Shown: piece by piece, positions 9,140 through 18,700 of the stretch
Numbering within the stretch: the first letter of the stretch is position 1
Layout of the letters: every line of letters begins with the position of its first letter
Assembly (NCBI GenBank): GCA_030426825.1
Contig: JAUHXX010000003.1
Location: 1-37,901, forward strand
DNA: 37,901 bases
Source: Bacteroidia bacterium
GTDB taxonomy: Bacteria > Bacteroidota > Bacteroidia > Flavobacteriales_D > Crocinitomicaceae
Direction: 5' to 3'
The notes under the pieces: model-generated
The model's database searches: none
Seen by the model: the letters and a program-made list of their open reading frames with translations, nothing else
What the model was told of the DNA's origin: nothing
Made by a program: the position numbers and the translations under genes

Positions 9140-9802
9140 CTAGCCTTTTATATAAGCCATAATCCCTTGGGAGAAAAACAGCAACCCAAAACAAATCAGC
9201 ACAATTCCAAGCCCCAAATTTAAGTGACTCATCCATTGAGGAGTTAGTACCTCCTTTAGTTTTTTTGCACCAAGGATTTTTAATAGATCAATTCCAACAA
9301 AGGTGATGATGATAATTAACACGTAAAAAAAGACAGCATTTTGTCGCTCAAGTCCAAGGTGAGGTGGAGCTTCAGGCAATACCGTTAGTAGAGTCAACCA
9401 AAAAGCAAGGACTCCAACGTTCAAAATATTAAAGAGTAGGCCTTTCAGCATCATCATGAAATAATTGGTTGTTGGAAGGTCTTTTGTGTCTTGAACACTA
9501 ATTTTAGAAAGCTTTGGTTTCTTTTTTAGGACGTTCATTAATCCCATTGCTATGAAAAATGTGCCTCCAATAATTTTTAACCAAAAACTATTCTCGCTTT
9601 GCATGAGAGCGGTGACTTCTGAAAAGAATATATAGGCCAATGAGATATATAGTAAATCAGCTAAGATTACCCCCAAATCAAAAAAAACTGCATGTTTTAC
9701 TCCTTTATTGATACTTGTTTCTATCAAAACGAAAAAAGCAGGCCCCACTAAAACACTTAGCAGTAAACCATAACCAACACCAGTTAAAATAAATTCTCCC
9801 AA
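9140..9802 (-). CDS. LysE family translocator
   Basis: 'GVGYGLLLSVLVGPAFFVLIETSINKGVKHAVFFDLGVILADLLYISLAYIF'; six hydrophobic segments. Confidence 0.85.
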   Translation of the reverse strand: MGEFILTGVGYGLLLSVLVGPAFFVLIETSINKGVKHAVFFDLGVILADLLYISLAYIFFSEVTALMQSENSFWLKIIGGTFFIAMGLMNVLKKKPKLSKISVQDTKDLPTTNYFMMMLKGLLFNILNVGVLAFWLTLLTVLPEAPPHLGLERQNAVFFYVLIIIITFVGIDLLKILGAKKLKEVLTPQWMSHLNLGLGIVLICFGLLFFSQGIMAYIKG

Positions 9803-9851
9803 ATTGAAGTTTTTTCTTTCTTACGCGAGCAAAGACAATTTTGTTAGCGTT

Positions 9852-10625
9852 TTACAAAGTTACGTCAATCTCAACAGAAATTGGGCAATGATCAGAATGA
9901 ATTGCGTCAGCTAAAATAGAAGCATTTGTCAGTTTATCTCTTAATGATTCCGTCACAAAATGATAATCGATTCTCCAGCCTTTGTTATTTCCTCTTGCAC
10001 CCGCACGATAAGACCACCAAGAATAATGATGTGGATCTTGATTGAATTCTCTGAAGGTATCAACATATCCACTTTCAATAAACTGTGCTACCCAAGCTCT
10101 CTCTTCTGGTTTAAATCCTGAAGTATCCTTGTTTGTTTTAGGATTGTGAATATCTATTTCTGTATGACAAATATTTATGTCCCCCGAAATCAGCAAATTC
10201 GGTCTCGTTTTTCGCAATTCTTCGATATAAACATGAAAATCTGCTAAAAACTGCATTTTGAAAGCCTGTCGTTCATCACCTGACGTACCACTTGGAAAAT
10301 AACAGCTCAACACTGAAAAATCACCAAAATCTGCTCGGATGATTCTACCTTCCTTGTCATATTTTTCTATCCCACATCCGTATTCAATATGATCTGGTTT
10401 CGTTTTAGAGAAAATGGCAACGCTACTGTAGCCTTTCTTTTCAGCTGAAAACCAGTAGGTGTTATAACCCGCCTTCTCAAACTCTTCAATATCCAACTGA
10501 TCTTTATGTGCCTTTGTTTCTTGTATACATATGACATCTGGATTTTCTAATTTTAACCAGCCCATCCAGTCTTTTTTTAGAGCAGCACGAATGCCGTTAA
10601 CGTTGTATGAAATAAATTTTGCCAT
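9852..10625 (-). CDS. xth: Exodeoxyribonuclease III
   Basis: 'ISYNVNGIRAALKKDWMGWLKLENPDVICIQETKA', 'SCYFPSG', 'GDINICHTEIDIHNPK', 'WWSYRAGARGNNKGWRIDYHFVTE', 'SDHCPISVEID'. Confidence 0.93.
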   Translation of the reverse strand: MAKFISYNVNGIRAALKKDWMGWLKLENPDVICIQETKAHKDQLDIEEFEKAGYNTYWFSAEKKGYSSVAIFSKTKPDHIEYGCGIEKYDKEGRIIRADFGDFSVLSCYFPSGTSGDERQAFKMQFLADFHVYIEELRKTRPNLLISGDINICHTEIDIHNPKTNKDTSGFKPEERAWVAQFIESGYVDTFREFNQDPHHYSWWSYRAGARGNNKGWRIDYHFVTESLRDKLTNASILADAIHSDHCPISVEIDVTL

Positions 10626-10710
10626 TCGATTGTTTTGCCTAAAATTAATGTAATTTCATCAATTAAATCGTAAATCCTTTACGACATTAAGAATTAGCCT
10701 TGTAGCAATT

Positions 10711-12078
10711 ATGGCCAAATTAAAAACATCTTTTTTCTGTCAAAACTGTGGTGCTCAATCACCTAAATGGGTTGGTAAATGCTCCTCTTGTAATGAATGG
10801 AATACCTATGTCGAAGAAGTAATAGATAAAAAACCAAAATCTGCCACTCCTTTTTCATCCTCAACTCCACAAAGAGCTTCAAAAGCCCATAAGCTTAATG
10901 AAATTGAACAAAAAATAGAGCGAAGAATAGAATTACAAGACCATGAACTGTCTCGAGTTTTAGGCGGAGGAATGGTTCCTGGATCACTGATATTATTCGG
11001 AGGAGAACCAGGAATAGGAAAGTCAACTTTATTGTTGCAAATGGCTATTAAAGAAGCCGATAAAAAGGTTCTTTATATTTCTCGTGAGGAGAGTGAAACC
11101 CAAATAAAAATGCGTGCTGATAGAATTGGAAAAGAGAATGAAAACTGTTTTGTTTTAACCGAAACCTCCATGCAAAACGTTTTTATCCAAATTGAGGCCG
11201 TTCAACCTGATATTCTGATTATCGATTCAGTGCAAACTATGCAATCAGCACTAATAGAATCTTCACCAGGAAGCATTTCTCAGATTAGGGAATGTACCGC
11301 AGAATTGTTGCGCTACGCAAAAGAATCTGGAACCCCGGTTTTTTTAATCGGACATATAACAAAAGAGGGCTCACTTGCAGGACCAAAAGTACTGGAGCAT
11401 ATGGTAGATACGGTTCTTGTTTTTGAAGGAGATCGCAATCATGTGTATCGTATCGTTCGATCTGTTAAAAATCGATTTGGATCTACCAATGAAATAGGGA
11501 TTTATGAGATGCATGGAGCGGGCTTAAGAGCAGTAGAAAATCCGTCAGAAATATTGATTACGAACAATGAAGATGAATTATCCGGAATTTCAATCGCCTC
11601 TACCTTAGAAGGAGTTCGACCTATACTCGTTGAAGTACAAGCCTTGGTTTCAACTGCTGCCTATGGAACTCCACAAAGATCATCAACCGGATTTGACCTA
11701 AGAAGGCTGAATATGCTGCTTGCCGTACTCGAAAAAAGATGTGGTTTTAGGCTAGGCGCCAAAGACGTTTTTCTGAATATTGCAGGAGGAATCAAAGTCA
11801 ATGACCCAGCTATTGACCTTGCAGTGGTTTGTGCAATCATGTCATCCAACGCCAATATACCCATTTCAAATAAAATTTGCTTGTCAGCAGAATTGAGTCT
11901 CTCTGGAGAAGTTAGACCTGTAAATCGGATCGAACAAAGAATTTCTGAAGCAGAGAAAATGGGGTTTGAACAAATCCTTGTTTCAAAGCACAATAAGGGC
12001 ATTAAACGTTCAGACTTTGATATTGAGATTATTGAAATCGGAAAAATTGAAGAAGCAATCAAATCAATTTTCGGCTAA
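10711..12078 (+). CDS. radA: DNA repair protein RadA
   Basis: Zinc finger 'CQNCGAQSPKWVGKCSSC', Walker A 'GGEPGIGKSTLLLQ', 'SVKNRFGSTNEIG' (KNRFG motif), Lon-like C-terminal domain. Confidence 0.97.
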   Translation: MAKLKTSFFCQNCGAQSPKWVGKCSSCNEWNTYVEEVIDKKPKSATPFSSSTPQRASKAHKLNEIEQKIERRIELQDHELSRVLGGGMVPGSLILFGGEPGIGKSTLLLQMAIKEADKKVLYISREESETQIKMRADRIGKENENCFVLTETSMQNVFIQIEAVQPDILIIDSVQTMQSALIESSPGSISQIRECTAELLRYAKESGTPVFLIGHITKEGSLAGPKVLEHMVDTVLVFEGDRNHVYRIVRSVKNRFGSTNEIGIYEMHGAGLRAVENPSEILITNNEDELSGISIASTLEGVRPILVEVQALVSTAAYGTPQRSSTGFDLRRLNMLLAVLEKRCGFRLGAKDVFLNIAGGIKVNDPAIDLAVVCAIMSSNANIPISNKICLSAELSLSGEVRPVNRIEQRISEAEKMGFEQILVSKHNKGIKRSDFDIEIIEIGKIEEAIKSIFG

Positions 12079-12163
12079 ACCCTCTTCCATGTCGATTAAA
12101 GTATAGGATTTTTCGACAAGTTTATCTATCTTGCGCATCTATTTACGCGCTATTTGATTAGAT

Positions 12164-15100
12164 ATGAAAAACTTACTCTTATTCTCAGCATTGTTATTTG
12201 GTGCAACTTCTTTTTCGCAATCATGGAAAGATGTTGGAAACTATGGATTTATAAATGGTGGACCAATATATGATCACGAGATCGCAATTGCAAAAGACGG
12301 CACACCCTATGTCGCCTATTTAGATTGGAATAACTTCCCTTTCGTGCAATATTGGGATGGTTCGAATTGGATGATGATGAGTTCTCCAGTTTCTGTATCC
12401 TCTCAAGATTTAGAATTCATTGTAAAAGACGATACACTCTATTTAGGTGTAAATACTATTTCAAATAGTTATGAAGTCCATATGTATGCAGGCGGATCAT
12501 GGACTCCTTTAGATATTTCAGCTTTATCTTCTATTCCATATCAATCAGGTACGGCAAGGCTTTCAATAGATGAAAACAATGGTCAATTAACGCTGGGAAT
12601 AACTAGAGTAATTTGTTGCCTAAATTCAGGAGCACAATCAGAGGTGTATAGATGGAACGGCACGACATGGACGACCCATGGAAATACAGACTTTATCAAT
12701 ATGACTGGAGACCCAGACGCTTACGAAATTGAAGTTGTCAGCAGTGGAAATTACACCTATTATTTATCGCATCAATATGATTTTGGAGGCTCAATGCCTG
12801 TAAAACCTGGAACAGGCGGAAATGGCGCAAGTGATATTCTGACCGACAGGGACAACAGTGGTACTGAGGATATCAGACTTTATTATATAGATGAGAGCTC
12901 GCCAGTCACTTGGACAGTTATTCAAAATGGTCCAGACGACTGGATTGCAAACGAATTAGATTTAATTGCTATGGATGGTCTTACAAATAAAGACCCATTT
13001 TTTGTCGCAAGAGATTTTAATGTGAGTAACAGTATAAAATCGGGCAGAACAAATGGACTTACGGGTTATTCTTTTGAAAGCTCCTATTCAGCTGCGGCCA
13101 TTATTACTGATTTAGACATTAAAGTAATGAATACCGATTCAGCTCTAGTTTTATTCAATACCCAAACAGGTTCTGGACCAACTTGCCATGTTTTAAAAGA
13201 AGAGAACGGAATATGGCAAGAATTAGGAACAGAAGTTACTACTGTTGACCAACAACAAGTTGAATTGGGAATTTCTTTTTATACCAACAAACCCTATGTT
13301 TTCTATTATGATGGATCAGCTGCAGGTGTTAGAGTGTACAATGAAGTTCCAGCTTTCGCGACAAATTCATCAGTATACCCAATTTGTGAAAATGCATTAA
13401 ACTTCACAGCTGTTGATAGTTTATTATTTTCAGATGCCGATAATGACTCATTATGGATATTCGGAGTTTCTCAAAACCAATCTTTAGTGCAAGATGCGAA
13501 TATTGATTTCACTAGACTAAACGCTTTTGACCCTGCATCTCCCAATAATTATTTTTCCATGACGTTGGATGCTGAGCCTGCAGTAACAGGAAGTTCGAAC
13601 ATTGAAGTTTATGCAACAGATGGCATAGACACTTCAATAGTTCAATTAATCCCTTTTTCAATAGTTTCACCTACTACACCTACCATTACATTGCCTTCAA
13701 ATGATTTTTGTATAAATGACGAAACAACTCTTTTATCTCCTTATGGTACGCCCCTTGGTGGAACATTTGAAGGAACTGGAATTTATGGAAACAAATTATA
13801 CCCAGAACAAGTAGCACCAGGCTCTTATCCAATTGCCTATATCTATCAAGATGTTAATGGATGTATAGATACAACTGTTACCACCATTATTATGTACGAT
13901 ATTCCTACTGTTGCTTTATCAATTGTGGATGCAAGTTGTGGAATGAATGACGGTTCAGTAACTGCTTCAACTAGTGCTGGAAATCCACCTTATACGTTTT
14001 ACTGGAGTAGCGGAGCATCAACTGAAAGTGTAAGTAATTTGGCTCCTAACATGTATTACATGAATGTTTGGGATAGCCAAGGTTGTTATGTAATGGAGGC
14101 TGCCAACGTTTCATCTTCTGGGCTTTCTCTAAGTGGTACTGTAACGGATGTAAACTGTTTTGGCGGTACAACAGGGGCAATTGATTTAACAATCTCTGGA
14201 ACGGCTCCTTACCAGATATTTTGGTCAAACGGTATAACGAGTGAAGATCTAACTGGATTGGGTGCTGGTCAATACGAAGTGTTTGTAAAAGACGCTACTG
14301 GCTGTACAACAATGATGGGATTCACTGTTGATGGTCCAAGTGAGATCAACGCAAACTTTTCTAAAACTCCAGCTACTTGCGGATTTACAGACGGTAGTCT
14401 TATGGCAGCCATTGGTGGAGGAACTCCTCCGTTAGACTTTCAATGGTATGATAATTTGGCTACGCCAATTGGCACAAACAGTGCAACACTTGGTGCTGTT
14501 GGATTCGGTCAATATAGCGTAACTGTAACGGATAATTTAGGCTGTATGGCCTCATTTAACACGGTGCTTGGAGAAGCTGGTGGACCTGTTGTTGTTCCAG
14601 TTAACGTAACGGAGGCAACATGTGCGAATGATGGTACAATTGATATGTCAATTAATACGCCATTTGGTGTTCAAAGTGTTTCATGGAATTCCGGACAAAC
14701 TACTGAAGACATAACTTCTTTGGCTCCTGGATTTTATGCCATTACAGTAGTTGACAATATGGGTTGTACAACAGTTTCATCTGTTCAATTAAATCCAGAA
14801 CTTCCAGCTACAACCGAAATTTGTGTTGTTACCGTTGATACCTCAACAAATACTAACCTTGTTGTTTGGGAAAAACCCGCATCTACAACAATCGATCATT
14901 TTAAGATTTACCGAGAATCATCAGTTGCGGGAGTTTTCCAATATGTAGACCAAGTTCCTTACGCTCTTGAATCTAGATATACAGATACCATTGCATATCC
15001 TCAACTGAGATCTTGGAGATATAAAATCGTAACGGTCAATAATTGTGGAATTGAGTCTATTCCAAGTCCAATCCATAAAACTATTCACATGGTTACAAAT

Positions 15101-15655
15101 GATGCAGGTCCAGGTCAATATCAAATTAACTGGGATGAATATGAAGGATTTGCATATCCAACATTTTATGTTTGGAGATACACAGATGTAAATGGATGGG
15201 AAGAAATTCATACGGAAGCCTTCGGAGGAACCTATCAGCACATTGATACGCCACCATCAGAAATTGATTTAGATTATATCGTTTATGTTGAACCACCTTC
15301 AATTTGTACTTCTAGCTTAAAAGCAACTGATTATAATTCTTCAAGATCAAATAAAAATGGAAGTAGTTCAGCATTCCCAGGAGATACTGACCCACAAGAC
15401 GATTCAGGGTTGGATGAAGAAAATTTATTCGTCCAGGTTTATCCGAATCCTTCAGAAGGTTTGTTTCAAATTGTCCTTAATAATGAGTCTTCATTTGATT
15501 TAGAAGTTTATGATATCTCTGGTCAGTTGATTATGCGAACTAATGCCATTTCAAATCAATTGTTATTAGATTTAACGGACTTTGCTTCTGGTTCTTATTT
15601 AGTTAAAATAAAAACTAACGAAGTCATCATTAACAAGCAGATAATCAAAAGATAA
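12164..15655 (+). CDS. T9SS-secreted SprB-repeat surface protein (paralogue 1)
   Basis: Signal peptide; propeller-like N-terminus; Ig-like and SprB-type repeats ('VTDVNCFGGTTGAIDLTISGTAPYQIFWSNGITSEDLTGLGAGQYEVFVKDATGC'); C-terminal T9SS type A domain 'VYPNPSEGLFQI ... SGSYLVKIKTNEVIINKQIIKR'. Confidence 0.88.
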   Translation: MKNLLLFSALLFGATSFSQSWKDVGNYGFINGGPIYDHEIAIAKDGTPYVAYLDWNNFPFVQYWDGSNWMMMSSPVSVSSQDLEFIVKDDTLYLGVNTISNSYEVHMYAGGSWTPLDISALSSIPYQSGTARLSIDENNGQLTLGITRVICCLNSGAQSEVYRWNGTTWTTHGNTDFINMTGDPDAYEIEVVSSGNYTYYLSHQYDFGGSMPVKPGTGGNGASDILTDRDNSGTEDIRLYYIDESSPVTWTVIQNGPDDWIANELDLIAMDGLTNKDPFFVARDFNVSNSIKSGRTNGLTGYSFESSYSAAAIITDLDIKVMNTDSALVLFNTQTGSGPTCHVLKEENGIWQELGTEVTTVDQQQVELGISFYTNKPYVFYYDGSAAGVRVYNEVPAFATNSSVYPICENALNFTAVDSLLFSDADNDSLWIFGVSQNQSLVQDANIDFTRLNAFDPASPNNYFSMTLDAEPAVTGSSNIEVYATDGIDTSIVQLIPFSIVSPTTPTITLPSNDFCINDETTLLSPYGTPLGGTFEGTGIYGNKLYPEQVAPGSYPIAYIYQDVNGCIDTTVTTIIMYDIPTVALSIVDASCGMNDGSVTASTSAGNPPYTFYWSSGASTESVSNLAPNMYYMNVWDSQGCYVMEAANVSSSGLSLSGTVTDVNCFGGTTGAIDLTISGTAPYQIFWSNGITSEDLTGLGAGQYEVFVKDATGCTTMMGFTVDGPSEINANFSKTPATCGFTDGSLMAAIGGGTPPLDFQWYDNLATPIGTNSATLGAVGFGQYSVTVTDNLGCMASFNTVLGEAGGPVVVPVNVTEATCANDGTIDMSINTPFGVQSVSWNSGQTTEDITSLAPGFYAITVVDNMGCTTVSSVQLNPELPATTEICVVTVDTSTNTNLVVWEKPASTTIDHFKIYRESSVAGVFQYVDQVPYALESRYTDTIAYPQLRSWRYKIVTVNNCGIESIPSPIHKTIHMVTNDAGPGQYQINWDEYEGFAYPTFYVWRYTDVNGWEEIHTEAFGGTYQHIDTPPSEIDLDYIVYVEPPSICTSSLKATDYNSSRSNKNGSSSAFPGDTDPQDDSGLDEENLFVQVYPNPSEGLFQIVLNNESSFDLEVYDISGQLIMRTNAISNQLLLDLTDFASGSYLVKIKTNEVIINKQIIKR

Positions 15656-15665
15656 GCGCAATTTT

Positions 15666-15703
15666 CACAAAAAATGAGGGTCATTCTACCCTCATTTTTT
15701 GTG
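15666..15703. terminator. Bidirectional rho-independent-like hairpin
   Basis: Perfect 16-bp inverted repeat cacaaaaaatgagggt (15666-15681) / accctcattttttgtg (15688-15703) with a 6-nt loop and flanking A/T runs, just after the 15655 stop. Confidence 0.85.
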
Positions 15704-15748
15704 TTCTAACCTTAACATCTTTAACTTTAGACTCTTAAAATTACCCAC

Positions 15749-18700
15749 ATGAAATACCTATTAACCATTCTAACATTCATGGCAATTAGCCATGTTCATT
15801 CACAAGCTTGGAAAGAAATTATTGCTCCTGCTCAATTCGGAACAACTGATGAACAAGAATTTACAATTCTCGACAATAATCGTCCAGTTATGGCCACGGT
15901 GCAAAACGGCTCAGGTGAACCTAAAATTTATATTTGGGACGGAATGGCTTGGCAACAAATGCCTCAAATTGTTGCAGTACCTGTTACTGATATACAAATT
16001 GACCATGACGGAACAAATCCCATTATAGGATTCTTTAATACAGTTACTGGAAAATATGAAGTGTATATATGGGATGATCCCAATTGGAATATTATAGGAG
16101 ATACGGGTATTTTACAATATCATCCAGGTTCGATTAGGATGGTAAAAAGTGCTAATCCAACTGATATTTTCTTGAACTACTCAGAATTGGCAACACAAGA
16201 TGCCTATATGAAAAAATGGGATGGTTTTTCCTGGTTATTTCATGGAGGAAGTTATGATCCTGCCTATGCAGCAATCAGCCAAGTTACACCTGGATCTCAG
16301 GGCTCCAAATTATGGGCGTTAAATCAAGATCCAGGAAACTCAGAGATCAGATTACACAGCTCAGATGAGTTTTCACCGACATGGACATATTATACAAGTT
16401 CACCAGTTGATATGGGTCCTATCTTTTCTGACATGGCTACCATTCAAGGCCAATTTCCAATAGTAAGTTATGTTTCAACGAATTCACCAGATGACATTGT
16501 CGTGAGGCAACCTGACGGCTCATTTTATACTGATTATACGCCAATTAATGTAAGTGGTGGATTTGATGAACTAAGTTGTGCGTTAGATGATGGCAATGTT
16601 CCTTACGTTTATTTCAGAGAGTCTTTATCAACAGAAGGTAAAGTAGTTAAAGATGATGGCGGTGGATCATGGATCACGGTTGGAGGGCAAGTTCATTTAA
16701 ACGGAACTGAAGGTGATCTTCAATTATTTGCACCTTCAAAAAAACCATATTTAAAATATAAAACCGATAGCAACGAACCGCGTCTAGTTGTTTACAACAC
16801 TCCTCCTTCATATGGTTCAGACTCTGGAATTCAATCCGTTTGCCAAGATGATGTAGGTGCTTCTGTTTATAGCAACATCACGTTTAACGACTCTGATCAT
16901 GACAGTTTATATATATCAGCTGTTTCAAATACACCGGGCCTAATTACTTCAGGGAACATTGTTGTTACAAGAACAAATCCTTATAACCCGTTTAGCTCAG
17001 TAAATGATTTTAAAATAGACGTCACCCCTCAATCTGGATTGACAGGTTCTGCAAATATCGATTTGCATGTTATTGATGGAATTGATACACTCACTTATCC
17101 CATTGTAGTAGTCGTAAATGGATTACCTACTGTAGGTGCTGGTGCCGATCAATCAGTTTGTGAAGGCACTGCTGTTACCCTTTCTGGTTCTGGAGCAGTT
17201 AGTTATACTTGGGACAACAGTGTTATTGACGGCTCTCCTTTTACACCTCTAGTTGGGTCTATAGTATATACCGTTACAGGAACTGACGCTAACAACTGTC
17301 AAAACACGGATATGGCTACAGTGACTGTTAATGCTAATCCGGCTTTTAGTTACGGACATGATGATGTAACCTGTAATGGACTCAATGATGGAACCCTAAA
17401 CTTAAACGGCTTAGGAGCAAGTCAAAGTTTTGACGTTTATTATGATTTAGGTTCAACAGTTGGACCTTTGAATTTAAGTTCTGACACATTTGGTGACTTG
17501 ATAGTCCCATCATTGGGACCAGGATCTTATACAAATATTCAAGTAGTTGATGCAAATGGATGTTCATTTTCCGTTCCTGGACCTGAAGTCATAATTGAGC
17601 CAAGTGTTTTAACAAGTAATCCATTGTCCGATCAATTCATTTGTGATGGTGATAATGCAACTCTCAATGGTAGTGGGGCCGGTGGAAGTCCGACTTATTC
17701 ATATAATTGGGACAATAGTGTTGTTGATGGCGTTCCTTTTTCACCTTCAGTTGGAACAGTTACTTACAATTTAACCATCACTGATGCCAATGGGTGCACT
17801 GCTCTAGACAATGTTGACATAACTGTTTATGCTCTGCCGGTTGTAGATGCTGGAGTTGATCAAACAGTATGTGATGGAACCCCTGTTACCCTAAATGGTT
17901 CTGGTGCTTCAACCTATATTTGGGACAATGGAGTGACAGACGGCAGTCCTTTTACACCCACTGTTGGTTCTTTAGTATATACCGTTACTGGAACAGACGG
18001 AAATTCTTGCCAAAACACAGATATTGTTACAGTCACCGTAAATGCTAACCCTTCATTTTCGGTTTCAACAACTAACACAACTTGTTTTGGAATCAATGAT
18101 GGATCATTAACCTTGACTGGGGTTCCAGGAGGTTTAAACTATGATGTTTATTATGATTTAGGTTCAACTGTTGGACCATTAAATTTATCAGCATCAGGAG
18201 GGGGAGATATTATTGTGACTGGACTCGGTGCTGGCTCGTATACAAACATAACTGTTATAGATGCAAGCGGGTGTTCCGGAATTCATGGTGGACCAGAAGT
18301 CATCACTCAACCCACAGCTGTCGGAAGCAACCCTATTTCGGATCAATTTATTTGTGATGGAGATGCAGTTACCCTTAACGGAAGCGGAACAGGAGGTACA
18401 CCTGGATACACTTACACCTGGGACAATGGAGTTACTGACGGAGTATCATTTTCACCTGCTGTTGGTACAATTACCTATAACTTAACGATAACAGACGCAA
18501 ACGGTTGTATCGGAACAGACAACACTGACATTACAGTTTATGCTCTTCCAGCAGTGGACGCTGGAGTTGATCAAACAGTATGTGAAAATGATCAGGTTAC
18601 TTTGAGTGGTTCAGGGGCAGTATCTTATACATGGGATAATGGAGCTATGAACGGTATCTCATTTCCAGCATTGCCGGGAGTTACAGTTTATACGGTAACC

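Noticed and set aside
11661-12062. Antisense ORF of 133 aa opposite radA
   Set aside because: radA is certain on the + strand; the antisense frame looks like codon-bias shadow.
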